Source: Diphasiastrum complanatum (taxonomy: Eukaryota > Streptophyta > Lycopodiopsida > Lycopodiales > Lycopodiaceae). Taken from it: 64,000 nt of DNA. The notes under the pieces are model-generated. The model did not search any database. It saw only the letters and a list, made by a program, of their open reading frames with translations, and was not told where the DNA came from. Below, in pieces: positions 35,361 to 47,008 of the stretch (position 1 is its first letter; each line of letters begins with the position of its first letter). Location of the stretch: contig CM055103.1 of NCBI GenBank assembly GCA_029204225.1, forward strand, positions 8,370,748 to 8,434,747, written 5' to 3'. A program made the translations under genes and the position numbers.

Positions 35361-35379
35361 GCTAAAGCATTGTACAAAG

Positions 35380-36220
35380 CTTTTCTATTCAAAAGACATT
35401 GCCAAGTATGGAGGACTTGCAAGAGGTCTTGGTGGCTGAAGAGTTTAGACTCCAAGCAAGAGAGGGAGCTACTTATACATCTCAAGTTGGAGAGGAGGAA
35501 GCAATGTTCATCACAGGCAATTTTAAGGGCAAAGGCAAAAGCAAGTGGTCAAGAGGTCAAGATCAAGGTGAGCCTTCTACGTTTGTTGGGAATAAGAAAG
35601 ATAGATCCAAGTTAAAATGCTTTTATTGTGGATTCAAAGGGCATTTTGAAAGTGATTACTTTAAGAAGAAGAGTGATCAAGGTGAGAAGCAAACCAATCT
35701 AGCTATTGATAAAGATGGTGGTGATGAACAATTGTCAAATGATGCTTTTGTTATGTCATCTTGTTTGTTGGCTAATCGTGGAGATATTGATCTTTGGTGG
35801 ACTGATAGTCGAGCACATATGACATATCATGCGGAGTATTATTCATCATTAATGGCATTTGAAGGTGACAAGAAGGTGATCTACATGGCCAATGATGGTG
35901 AGTGTGCAATCAAAGGGATTGGCACAATTCCTTTTTCTCTCTCTACTAATAGGAATTTGAATTTGAAGGATGTTTTGTTCATTTCATCTATCACTAAGAA
36001 TCTTCTTAGTGTGAGTCAAATGCTTGACAAGAGATTCACAATGGGTTCAAGGTGGAGTTTGTTGGTGATGCTTGTTTGATCAAAAAGGAGCACGAATCGA
36101 TTGCAAAAGGGAAGATGCAAGGTAAGTTGTTCAAACTTGATGTTTGTGTTGTTGCTAACCAAGGTGGATGTATGGCAAAGGAGCAACTGTCAATGCAAGG
36201 TTGATCTTATCAATGGAGGT
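35380..36220 (+). pseudogene. Copia gag-protease fragment
   Basis: The reading KTLPSMEDLQEVLVAEEFRL is homologous to TIEKLHSVLVAEECRM in the gag at 21948-22811. It continues to a knuckle CFYCGFKGHFESDYF, with the last Cys changed to Tyr, and a protease start LWWTDSRAHMTYHAEYY, where DSG has become DSR. It then reaches VLFISSITKNLLSVSQMLDK. Frame breaks at 36079. The DSG change would remove protease function. Confidence 0.8.
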
Positions 36221-36468
36221 GAACAATGGAAAGGGAAACCTACCTAATGGATCCTAATGATCACTCCAAAGGGATTTCTAACACCTATTTTGCTTGAGTG
36301 TAGATTTTGTGGATTAGTTTTAGAAACTATTGATGAAAGCAAGTGCTAATGATCATTCTTGATTGTGATAGCATGACTAACAAAGACAAGCAAGCGTTCA
36401 TCATCCACAAACAATCATACACAAGTAAAAAAGGAGGGCTTCACACAAAGTAAGAATGGAAGGAGGAG

Positions 36469-36630
<162 letters not shown>

Positions 36631-36639
36631 CCCCACAAT

Positions 36640-37110
36640 CAAGCTACTAGCAGCCATTAATAGGCTGCTAATAGCCTAATCCTAAACTGCCAACAACCTT
36701 TCGGTCATACATTGGTATAGGGCTGTTAGCAGCCTATTATAGGCTGTTAGCGCCTTGTAACATAGTCTACCAGCCTGTAACAAGCTATTTGTAGCTTGTA
36801 GTTGGCTATTTGGAGCCTATAGTAGGCTGTTTGGAGCTTGTAATAGGTCGCTATGGCTGTTCACAGGTTTGTACAAGGTTGTTAGTAGCTTTTACAAGCT
36901 ACTAGCACCTTGTTACAGGGTCTATCATGTTTTATGTTGTAGTTTAGTTTTAGTTGTATGTTAATGTATATATTTAAGTTTATATCATGTTTAGTTTATG
37001 TTTAGTTTAATGTTTTAGTTTTAGTTTAGTATATGTTTTATTTAATTTTAGTTTAGTTTAAGCTTAATTTATTTTATGTTTAGTTTAGTTCAATTTAAGG
37101 TTAATTTCTA
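36640..37110. repeat. AGGCTGTT degenerate repeats and TTTAGTTTA tract
   Basis: From 36640 to 36925 the words TAGGCTGTTAGCAGCCT and GTAACAAGCT recur with self-complementary pieces. From 36930 to 37110 the sequence is almost only A/T/G built on TTTAGTTTA. No gene is seen. Confidence 0.55.
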
Positions 37111-37118
37111 ATGTAAAG

Positions 37119-37203
37119 AGAAGCATTACAAGTGGTTTCTACTTTCAAAGATATGTAAATGGAAATATATCTTGGAGAGTAGGAACCACTTGTAGGAGCT
37201 TCT
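37119..37203. other. Long imperfect hairpin, about 36-bp stem
   Basis: The left arm 37119-37154 (AGAAGCATTACAAGTGGTTT...) pairs with the right arm 37167-37203 (...GGAACCACTTGTAGGAGCTT) across a 12-nt loop. There are about five mismatches plus small bulges. Size and pairing suit a microRNA-like foldback or a very short MITE. No family was recognised. Confidence 0.6.
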
Positions 37204-37209
37204 ACAAAT

Positions 37210-37375
37210 GTCAATCCCCCATCTCTCCTGGGTCCTCCGTCTATCTCTAGGTCCCCTGTCCACCCTTGTCTCTTCCTAGGTCCCCCACCCTGAACCCTAC
37301 GTCTGTCCTACTTTAGGTCCTTCACCCTAGATCCTAGGTCCTATCTCGTACCTTAGGTCACCCCCTCCTCCCAGG
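37210..37375. repeat. CCTAGGTCC-rich tract
   Basis: The pyrimidine-rich words CTAGGTCCCC and TAGGTCCTTCACCCTA recur about eight times without strict spacing. No coding potential. Confidence 0.5.
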
Positions 37376-37384
37376 ATATAAATC

Positions 37385-38035
37385 TTGAAGTAATAATCAG
37401 ATCCACATAGCTTCTTTTGAAGCTTGACATGTTGCGATGTACTCAGCTTCTGTTAAACAAAGCACCACTGATATATGCTTTCTTGAATTCCACAAAATTG
37501 GTCCCCTTCCAAAAAGAAACAGAACCCGAAGGTATATTTTCTAGTAGAGGCATTTCCTCCCCAATCTGAGTCAGAGTAGTCTCAAAGAACCAGTGGGTTG
37601 ACAGCACTTCCATCATAGCATAAAATGTGATCTAGACTTCCTTGAATGTATTTCATCACTCTCTTGAATGTTTTCCAATGCAAGATCCTAGGAATGGACA
37701 TGAATTGACTTAATGTGCTAATAGTGTATGCTAGATCTGGTCTAGTGCACAACATGGCATACATTAAAAAATATGATCAATGAATGTTAAAGATACTTTG
37801 ACAAATCGAGTATCTCACTTTTGGTATCTGCACAAGAAGGTTTAGTCAATATCATACTTGGATCCACTGGTGTATCAATTGGTTTGCAATCGGACATGTG
37901 AATCTTTTCTAGAACATTCTCTAGATATTTTTGCCAGTTGAGATAGATCTTCTTTTGTAGGCTATTTCTAGTAATGTGAATTCCTAACAATGAATGAATG
38001 GTTCCTAGATCAATCATGTCAAATTCTTTTGACAG
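37385..38035 (-). pseudogene. Copia RT/RNase H fragment
   Basis: The minus strand reads MIDLGTIHSLLGIHITRNSL, then IYLNWQKYLENVLEKIHMSD and CKPIDTPVDPSMI (38017-37860). Next come MLCTRPDLAYTISTLSQFMS, HWKTFKRVMKYIQGSLDHIL, and a frameshifted SDSDWGG piece and later RNase H text down to about 37385. It has been cut off on the right by the plus-strand LTR at 38062. Confidence 0.8.
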
Positions 38036-38061
38036 ATCACTCTTAGTAGTATGCAGTAAAA

Positions 38062-38460
38062 GTTAGAATTAAAGTAAAACTACTGTGTTACTGTACTGTG
38101 GGTCCTATCAGTGGATAAGGACTAGTTGGCCTCGCCACGAGGCGAGTCGATGGGACACACGTCCCATCAACGACAACCTGGGCCATGCATGGGTTGCCAT
38201 AGTGAAGAACTATATGTACAGTGTATTTTTGGTTTTGAGAAATACAGTTGTTATGTGAGCTTGGAGTGGAGAGTGCTTTCTGTCTGTGTTACTGTGTTGC
38301 ATGATCTGTAATCCTGTTTGAAGCAAATTCTAAGTTGGTATCAAAGCCGTACAAGGAGTGTACACAGTACACATTGTCACCGTTGAAGAGAGCTTTGGAA
38401 AAATATCGCTAGAAGGCTTGACTGCAACTGAGAGCAAGATCCACGAATCTCTCAAGAAGC
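38062..38460 (+). repeat. LTR, PBS and leader of the 4-7 kb Copia family
   Basis: Positions 38062-38337 match the LTRs at 4002-4231 and 6728-7001 in reverse complement. The PBS at 38338-38350 is slightly mutated (TGGTATCAAAGCC). The leader to 38460 matches about 6600-6715 of the other copy (GTTGAAGAGAGCTT shared). No gag follows; a DNA transposase relic begins instead. Confidence 0.8.
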
Positions 38461-38499
38461 GAGATGAGAAATGTGAGCTCTTATATTGATATCTAGTTT

Positions 38500-40930
38500 A
38501 TGTTTTTAGTTTTGTGTAATTGAATCTCATGGATTAATTATCATTTACATCATGTAGTATTTTTCCTTCAAATGACCCCTCGTTTGTGAACCATAGTGCC
38601 GAGATGAGACAATCAAATGTATCTCGTATTTCTATAAATGGTCTTATAGATATTTCATCATGTCATGAATCACCGGGTCACGTTTCTAATAATTGTACTA
38701 CCTCGTCCAAACTCTTCTTGTCAATATGTGTCTCCTTTTACAAGTCTCACATCTATAGCATCTAAAATCTCTCCTTTAGGTAGTGTGCATAGTTGTCCAA
38801 TTGATACTGGACATAAAGAGAGAGCATCTTATCGGACGATATGCTTCATTTGAATACCCTGATGCTATGGGACAAACAACATCTCCTATGCATCCATGAA
38901 GGAGGAACTTTGGCAAAAATAGAAAGGTTTTTTTGGTACCTGATGGAGAGCTTTGCAGAGCAATGTGGTGTCGGTGTTGTGTAAATAATTGCATGTTTAA
39001 GTTAGGGAAGAAAAACTTGAAGGCTATTCGAAAATACTACTTCGATCTTGATGCCGACTGACAAGATGTCTATTTGTCCGCTAATATTATTTGAACAAGC
39101 AGTTTGAGTACTCTTTGAACGATGTACTTGTCTCTCGCAAAACATTTCAAATTGTGCTTAGTTTAGGCAACAATAGTTTACAAAGGATTGCTTATAGGAT
39201 TCAAAAGTGTGGCTACATCAGAATGCCTCTTCAAAATATTGGTTTCATTGCTCAACATTGTGTTTCATGGATGGAACAACATTTTCGGCTTCAATGTGAG
39301 GTGATGCCCACCACTGGCAGACGTCATTTGTCCGACAATTATTCAAGGCGCAAGAATTTTTCTCAATACAAGGAAGAAATGATTAGTGGGTATGAGAGAT
39401 TTATAAGTTATTCATACTTCACTAGGATTTGGAAATCATTTTTCAACGAGGTTATAATTTCAAGAAAAGTTCGAATGGGTCAATGCAGCATTTGTGTCGA
39501 GTTCAAGAATAGAAGGAAAATGGTAATTAATCAAATTGGCACAGAGGACGTCAAGTCAGCTTTGAAAAGTCATAGAGAGGAACAAGCACAAGAAAGAAAG
39601 AAAGTGATGGATCATAGAAAAAAATGTTTCTCTTTTCCCAAGAAATATATGGGATTGGTGATTGATGGAATGGATCAAAAGAAAACGAATTTGCCTCACT
39701 TTGTTAGGACCCCAAAGGACATCACAGAATTTGTTCAAATACATTTGGTTGGATGTTCAATCTATAATGCATGCATCCACCCAAAAGTTTATCTTATATA
39801 TCTGAATATTCATAGTGATCTGAATCTAACAATTACGATAATACACCAGGTGATATCTTCTTGGCCAGAGCGCTTACCTCTAGTACTTTACTTGTAGTTG
39901 GACAACACAGCTCATGAGAATAAAAATTAGATGGTTTTGGGTTATCTTAGCATGCTTGTTGCAAAAAATATATTTCAAAAGTTAAACTCAATTTTTTTTG
40001 GTTGGTCATACGCATGACCATATGGATCCGATGTTCAATACATTTGGAAGGAAATTGTCACGTCATGATGCATTCACTCTTCCGCAGATGATTAAGGCTT
40101 ATTCGAGAGGCATATACTCCCAAGCCACATGTTTTGCATTTAAAAGAAACTTTGGACTTTAAGCTCTTGCGAAAGAGGTTGCGAATAATTGTTGCCTTCA
40201 AAACTTGAGTGACATAAGCTTTCAACATTGTTTCTTGATTAAATCATTGGATCCAAATGTAGTGCATTTATATGTAAAGCAACGGTAAGCATGAAAGATT
40301 AGATTCCAAAAGATGAATTGCGGGTTTTAAAATTTATTCCGGACGATTCCATGAAAGCAACAAAATAGATGCCACTCTTGGATCAGAAAGAAGCAAGAGA
40401 GTTGAAAAAACAAAAACAAAGAGCTATTGATTTCGATGTAAGTGTGTAGGTGCAAAGAGTTCTAATTGAGAAAGCTAAAAAATATGCAAGGGCTAAAAGC
40501 ACCGATTGGTGGAACGAATTTTTTAATAAGCAAGAGCCAGTACTCGCCATAATCAAAAATAACTTCGACGAGTTGTCAGATCCATTTTCATGGCCACATG
40601 CATCTGTAGACAAGGAATTTGATGGCTCAAACAAAGTTACACTATTCGACACGTCATCTCTTCCACTACGTGAAGAAAGAGAAATACACCTTGGTGCAAG
40701 GAGATCCAGAGAAAGAAGAAAAGAGTTAGAAGAAACATGGCACAGTGATCCTCAAGACTTGAAAGTAGGTTCAATGATTGCAACACTTGCATCTGAAAAT
40801 TTATTGCAACATCCTTTTTGGATAGCTAAAGTGCTATCTATAAGTCTAAGTCGACATGCTACATGAAATAAATAACTAAAGTCAATGTACATTGGCTTAA
40901 AATAGACCATGTAGATGCTTTCATGGGAAA
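38500..40930 (+). pseudogene. DDE-type transposase relic (CxxC, DN-NKN, GHTH)
   Basis: The longest frame (39091-39897) carries LVSRKTFQIVLSLGNNSLQR, a metal site CSICVEFKNRRK, an acidic pair in LVIDGMDQKKTNLPHF (near 39655) and WPERLPLVLYL. A TAG (39895-39897) follows where Gln is expected. LDNTAHENKN, another TAG, MVLGYLSMLVAKNIF and, one frame over, VGHTHDHMDPMFNTF complete the putative catalytic part. The C-terminal part (40450-40866) contains KSTDWWNEFF and VGSMIATLASENLLQHPFWI, then AKVLSI. The order fits the large eukaryotic transposase-like group now filed under DUF7869-type names; I am confident of the motif order, less of the name. At least four stops and one frameshift make it inactive. 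Confidence 0.5.
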
Positions 40931-41015
40931 GTACTCATTGGAGATGATAAGTAATGGCAGATGGAAATCTAAGAAGCAAAAAACGAAAAATACTCAAAGC
41001 ACAATTGTTTTGCGC

Positions 41016-41547
41016 CTAGAAGATGTTGAATGTAGAAGAACCATCTCCTTCATGAATGCACCTACCAACATCTTTTTCCATATGATCAAAGAAATCATTA
41101 ACAACAATCTTTTCCAAGGAAGAACCTTCACCTCCATTGATGAAGTTAGCTCTTTCCTTACCTTTTGCATACTTGCAGTTGCCATGAAGAACCATTGAAA
41201 CACCATCATTATCCTCAAGACTAACCAAGTTAGCACAAAGATGAACATCTCCAAGAAGCATATTAGATCCTGACCTAGATCTAGCATAAGAAAGCTTTTT
41301 AGACTTTGCACAAGATCCACCAATCTTATTGATGCTAAAAGGAAACTTTGGAAAGTTGATACCAATCTCCTTTTCCATTCCATCCTTTTTGTTAGCCATA
41401 ACAAACGCATCAAGCTTAAAAAGTCTACCTTGTCTATTGCCCCTAGCAACCAAGTTTTTTTCCTTTGTAATGAAACAAGCATCAACACCAAACTTTATCA
41501 TGTATCCTTTCTCTATCATTTGACCAACACTTAGCAAATTCTTTCAA
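41016..41547 (-). pseudogene. Copia protease/pre-integrase fragment
   Basis: The minus strand reads NLLSVGQMIEKGYMIKFGVD, ACFITKEKNLVARGNRQGRL and FKLDAFVMANKK, then a Lys/Gly-rich unclassified tail to NIF. It matches the text after the protease in the plus-strand fragment at 36000-36200. On its right it meets ORF2 of the two-gene element at about 41548. Confidence 0.7.
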
Positions 41548-42065
41548 ACAAGATGTGAAGATATATTATTTTTTCTATAATATGCACCTCCGCATGCAAT
41601 GTACAGTATGAACATTTCGTAGAGGAATCGGTAGTACAGGTTTCCAATTAGGAACGTCTCGATCTCTTGATATTCATGTACTCCTTGTCATGTCTTTTGT
41701 TGTTTTCATGTAGTACAAACAAGGGTGTTTAGAGTTAGCACCATGAGATACATTGAACATACATTTTAATGTCTTCAGATCCCTTGCTAAATGTCATTCA
41801 ATGTCGAAAGTGCCAATTCCAGGAATATTGAGTGGAACTCCCTCCATGTGATTTTTTATGGTGGCAGGATATGATGTTCTATTAAATATCCATGAGGGAA
41901 TGTCATGGTCTTCTTTCAACACCTATAAGAGAATACAAAAACATGATTAGCGTCATAATATTAACACAGAGAAGATTTCCCATATGAAATCCATATTCAA
42001 ATGATTATCCCTATTTATTATGCGAAGGAACTACTATACTTGAAATGCTGCCAACCACTTGATAT
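41548..42065 (-). pseudogene. ORF2 middle part of two-gene element, copy 3
   Basis: The minus strand matches 50085-50600 of copy 2 at high identity. It includes the intron (GTATAGTAG...CTTATAG) and the coding text DHDIPSWIFNRTSYPATIKN, HMEGVPLNIPGIGT and LPIPLRNVH. The stop in GGAGTACATGAAT is kept (41674-41676). It sits between a Copia gag start (42179) and a Copia protease fragment. Confidence 0.75.
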
Positions 42066-42467
42066 CATTTTCTTATTAGAAAATAATATTATAATTACTT
42101 TATAGTTATTTTTCTCTCTCCTACATGGCATTTCTTATAGGGCCCTCTGTGGGCCCATATTTTCTCTAATGGTAGTCATGTTGCAATGATCTGATCTTAT
42201 TCTTTTAGCCTGTTCCAATGCATAAAGCACTCTTCTAAATGTCAACAAATGAACTAAGAAGAAATCACAAAGATATGGAACCTCTCAAATCTAGTCTAGC
42301 ACTTCTAACTAGAAAATCAACACATAGAATAGTGAAATCTTGATCAACTTATGATCTATTCTCAATCCAATGATTCTTGCCACTTTCTAATATTGAAACA
42401 CACTCAAATGAAGTTCAGTAACCTCACAAACTAGAGATCCAATCAAAATTAGAGTTTTGACAAAATC
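42066..42467 (-). other. Copia family A leader and gag start, fused
   Basis: The leader matches 47932-48330. The gag ATG is at 42179 and the frame closes after about 14 codons (MTTIRENMGPQRAL). The following 50 bp (ATGTAGGAGAGAGAAAAATAACTA...) is shared with copy 2 up to TTTTCTA, after which copy 3 jumps to ORF2. Confidence 0.7.
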
Positions 42468-44467
42468 TACATCTAGTTGAAAACTTGCCATTTGAAAAAA
42501 CAAGCAATAGAAATGATGACTCTTATTGATACCATCTTTGCAGCAGGAGCAAAAGTCTCCTCATAATCAAGTCCATAAACTTGAGCAAAGCCCTTTGCAC
42601 AAAGTCTTGCCTTGTACTTGTTTATTGTGCCATCTTGATTATATTTGACTCGAAAAACCCATTTGCAACCAATAGTATGCTTGTTGGATGGAAGATCCAC
42701 AAGCTCTCATGTCTTACTACCAGTGCATCTCTCTGCCCAATTCACATACTTAGTGAATTTGTCAAATGCTTTTGATCTATTGTGAATAAAATACACTCTG
42801 ACAAATTTACTATAATCATCAATAAAAGTAATGTAATATTTTGAGCCTCCTACTGAGATCACATTGAAAGGTCCACATGTCAGAATGCACTAACTCCAAA
42901 ATCTTAGTCCTTCTGTAAGAACAAAGGGAGTGCGTGACATCTTACCCTTCAGACATGCATCATAGGTCATCGAACTGGTTGCATTCGAAATACTCACCCC
43001 TGTGATTGCTCCATGATGGCTTGCCTGATATAGTGTCATCGAATTAATATGGCATAGTCTCATGTGCCATAGAGTATCTAATGAATCTTCATGAGTCTGA
43101 TGCACTTGATATGTAGGCAGGCGTACCTTCAAGTGATACATATTGTATTTTCTTCTTCCTTGAGTGATCAGGGTACTGGTACTTGCATCAACAATATTTT
43201 TTTCTTCGTTTGAGAATGTCACACGCATCCCTGCATCAGCTATTATTGCCACAAATAGCAAGTCATGCTGCAGTGTAAGCACAAATAAAACATCTTCGAG
43301 TTGTCTATCTCTGCCATTCGTGTTGAGCCACCGTGAATCAATACCATTTACTTGGTGTTTGGATCCATCTCCAAGAACAATGAATCTTGATGGATCTGCA
43401 CTTCGAAAATCAGACATGATTCGTCTTGATGTAATGAAGTGTGAGGAAGCTCCTGAGTCTAGGATTATCTCTTGTGTGTCAGGTGTAGACACTACACACA
43501 TATATGTTGTAGGTGGTCAAATTACCATGATTCAATCATTCTTCGTCCATTTTCGAGCTCTCTGGCTCCTCTACATTAGACGAACTATTATTGTTCTCCT
43601 GTCTTCTTTGTGCTGATTTGTTTCATGGGTTCAGACGACAGTTCATCGTTGCATGACCCTTCTTGTGGCAGTGGATACACTCAATTTTTGGATTGAGCCA
43701 ACACGAATCGACAGTATGCCCTTCACATCTGCATCTCACGCAAGTCTTTTTGTCTCCACTTTGCTGTTTCGACCTTTCTTTATTCTTCCATTTGCCTTTG
43801 CTGCTTCCTTCTGCTTGTTGATAGCGATCCTGCTTTCTTTGTTGCTGTAGAGGGCTTGGTCTAAAGCATCCTTGTGATCAAGGTGCTCTCGAGCCTCAAC
43901 TTCCTCTCGAATCTCGTCAATTGCCTTTTCGAGTGTCATTGTAGAATCCTTTGCTAGCAGATTTCTGGTTATCTGGAAGGATCTTGGTAAGGCTCTCAAC
44001 AGATAAGTGAGCTGCTTCTGTCTTGGCACTACATTTTCTGCTCCAGAATTGTGTAGTGATAGGAATAGATCCTTCATCTTTCTAACAAAAGAAGTGAGGT
44101 CTTTGCCATCCCATTGCAGGTTTGTCAGCTGATCTTCAAGCATCATTATCTGACTGCGTGATTTCATCTGAAATCTTGTGAGTAGTGTATCCCACATCTC
44201 TTTTGTTTTAGAGAGTGTAGCCAGGTCAAGTGTGAGGCTATCCTCGATGGATGATGATAACAAGGCTACTGCCTTGTCATTCTTCTCCCTCCATTCGCGT
44301 AGCTCCTTGCTTGTTGTTGTAGGCATTTCCTTGGTGCCATCTACCCAAGGGAATAATCCTTCTCCCTTCAGTATTAGCGAGGTCTTAACCTTTCATGCTA
44401 GCAAGTTAGATCGTAATGAATCCAGGATTGTATAGATCATAGATTGTACGCTGCTTATTGAAGCCAT
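42468..44467 (-). pseudogene. Copia gag-protease-integrase-RT remnant
   Basis: The minus strand from ATG 44467 gives MASISSVQSMIYTILDSLRS, a stop, FPWVDGTKEMPTTTSKELRE and a well-kept Gag domain (EMWDTLLTRFQMKSRSQIMM, LLRALPRSFQITRNLLAKDS). Two consecutive CCHC knuckles follow (CVRCRCEGHTVDSC, CIHCHKKGHATMNC). Then come protease (IILDSGASSHFITSRRIMSD), pre-integrase (LWHMRLCHINSMTLYQASHH) and an integrase scrap (GGSKYYITFIDDYSKFVRVY). The sequence jumps straight to RT (LVDLPSNKHTIGCKWVFRVK, GLDYEETFAPAAKMVSIRVI) and ends at KWQVF. About 1 kb between integrase core and RT is missing, and two frameshifts are present. Confidence 0.85.
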
Positions 44468-44829
44468 CACTCCTAAATTTGTGTTCTCACTTGTTAATGG
44501 TTGTTTGTTTGAATGCTTAGACTCCTGGATCTGATAGCTTTTTTGGCTATGTTTAGTATTATTCATCAAGAAGAAAGTATATAGTTCATGAACTTTTTCG
44601 TGTCGCGTCGTGTAACTTCCAGATCAGAAAGATTAAACATCTACAACTGATCTTGAATTACAAGAGTGGCAGATTAGCCATGATCTAGATTACTTCTGAT
44701 GATATCATGATATCTGATCAAATATTTGTACCCCATGGTACTTGGCTAATCTTCTTGGTTAGTTGAGGAGCACAATTGATTTCATATCGTGTCGTGTTGT
44801 CTTCTGTCAAAAATTCAGGATTGAAAGCT

Positions 44830-46670
44830 AGCAAAGCTTTGGCAATAGAAACATTTTGTTTCTTCAGAAGGATCCCTCATGGTGTCAAGCTTTTCTTCAA
44901 CACCCTTCAAGAAAGATGGAGCATGGTACATCGATAGTGGTGCCTCATCACATATGTGTTGTTCAAAGGAGTATTTGGCTCTATTGTACCTTATAAAGGA
45001 CTTAAAAGATCTACTTATACAACAAATGATCATGAATGTTCTATTGAAGGAATTGGCAATATTCCATTAAAACTTGCTTCTTCGAAAGTTCTATCACTTT
45101 CCAATGTTCTTTTTGTTCCTAAGCTTACAAAGAATTTGGTAAGTGTTGGAAAGTTGCTTTGTTGTAGTTGTGATGTGAAATTCAATGCCAATACTTGCTT
45201 TATTAAAAAAGGTGGCATCTTCAAGTTAAATTCTTATGAGAATGCAAACTTTTGTGAAATTGACTTTTTGTCTAAGGAGGAGTTATGGCATAGGAGGTTG
45301 GGGCATCCTAACTATAAATCTATGCTTTCTATGATCAAGAATGATAAGGCTATTGGCCTACCAAGATCACTTTCCAAATATACCAAGCCATGTGAGGCTT
45401 GTTCTATTGCAAAATCACACAGAAAGCCATATCAAAAGTCTTCTATTAAGACTTCTCATCCTTTCTAATTACTTCACGCGCAAAAAGTATTGGTGGTGCA
45501 ACTTGTTTTGTTACCTTCATTGATGATTTTACAAGATATACTTGGTTGTACCTTCTTTCTTCAAAATCTATGGTGTTTGAACACTTCCTAGTTTTCAAAG
45601 CTTATGTTGAAAAATAGTTTTCTTTCAAAGTTAAAGCTTTGAGATGTGATGGAGGAGGTGAATACTTCTCCAACAAGTTCTATGATTATTGTGAGGTTGA
45701 AGGGACTAAAAGAGAGTTTTCTTGTGCTTATTCTCCATCTCAAAATGGGGTTGCTGAAAGAAAAAATCGATCTCTATGTGAATGTGCTAAAGCAATCTGA
45801 GTTGCAGCTTCTTTGCCTATTGAGTATTGGGGAGAGCAATTAATTGTGCAATAGATTACCTCACAATACACTTGCAGGAAGATCACCATATGAAGTCTTG
45901 TTTAAGAAAGACCTAAGGTTCATCCCCTTAGAGTTTTTGGATGTGCTTGCTTTGTTCATGTACCCTTGGAAACAAGGAAAAAGAGGTAATCCAAATTCAG
46001 TCATAGGGATCATGGTTGGATACTCATCCAACAAGAAGGCATACAGAATTTATGTTCCCTCTACCTCAATTACAATTGAGAGTAGAGATGTTATTTTTCA
46101 TGAGAATAAAAAATGCATCTTTGATGAGGCCGAGATCAAAGATTCTCAAAAGGATTCTCCTATCATCATCCTTGAATATTATCATGGAGAGATGGGGCCG
46201 AGAATTGAGGAGTCACCTCAAGTTTCTTCACCAAGGAGATCACAAAGAGAAAGATCTGAGCCTAAGAGGCTCACATATGGAGATAAAGAAAAACAAGTGG
46301 AACTCAACTCCACTAATTATGCATATTTTGTTTCACATGAAGAGCCAAAGGATGTACATGAAACAATCAACTCAAGAGAATGGTTTCTAGCCATGAAGGA
46401 GGAGAGTGATGTATTGATTACCAACAAGACATGGGAGCTTGTGGATCTTCCATCCAACAAGCAAACTATTGGCTGCAAATGGGTTTTTTGAGTCAAATAT
46501 AATCAAGATGGCACAATAAACAAGTACAAGGCAAGACTTTGTGCAAAGGGCTTTGCTTAAGTTTATGGACTTGATTATGAGAGGACTTTTGCTCCTGTTG
46601 TAAAGATGGTATCAATAAGAGTCATCTCTATTGCTTGTTTTTTCAAATGGCAAGTTTTCAACTAGATGTA
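44830..46670 (+). pseudogene. Copia protease-integrase-RT remnant
   Basis: The plus strand reads AWYIDSGASSHMCCSKEYLA (protease), a frameshift near 44955, IPLKLASSKVLSLSNVLFVP, and pre-integrase ELWHRRLGHPNYKSMLSMIK with CEACSIAKSHRKPYQ. A stop at 45468 precedes the integrase core ([56 protein letters not shown]). After another break come NRLPHNTLAGRSPYEVLFKK, VGYSSNKKAYRIYVPSTSIT and RT (VDLPSNKQTIGCKWVF, stop, KARLCAKGFA, stop, GLDYERTFAPVVKMVSIRVI). It ends at KWQVF near 46660, the same nucleotide at which the 42.5 kb copy ends. Gag is absent. Confidence 0.85.
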
Positions 46671-46843
46671 TCTTCTCTCTTCTCTCTCTCATTTCATCAT
46701 TATACATGGTTCTCTTTGGGTTCTACTACTCATTGGTGCACTCTCTTGATGATATCTTGCAATCTTGTGTGTAGAATGCTCATATTTTGTTAGTTTTGGT
46801 TTCACATGTGTGAAATACAGTAGGGTACTGTAATTGTAAAAGT
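46671..46843 (+). repeat. Partial Copia family A LTR
   Basis: It matches 47284-47443 of the complete LTR (CTCTCTCATTTCATCATTAT, ACTACTCATTGGTGCACTCT). It is fused to the broken RT on its left. The 165 bp to the right, up to the next LTR, has no recognisable coding text. Confidence 0.75.
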
Positions 46844-47008
46844 GATGTAAAAAATAGTGGAGCATCCAATTTGGACAATATTCTCAATATCAATTATGAA
46901 AGATACTTTAGAACCTTATAAAGGAGATCTATACTTAGGATGGAGATCATTCTAAAGTTGGATCAAACTAGTATGGTAAAACTATGCCAAATCTAGTTGA
47001 AGAGAGAG

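Noticed and set aside
39850-39897. A 48-nt GT-AG intron in the DDE transposase
   Set aside because: The interval itself encodes expected family text (WPERLPLVLYL), so a Gln-to-stop change explains the break better.
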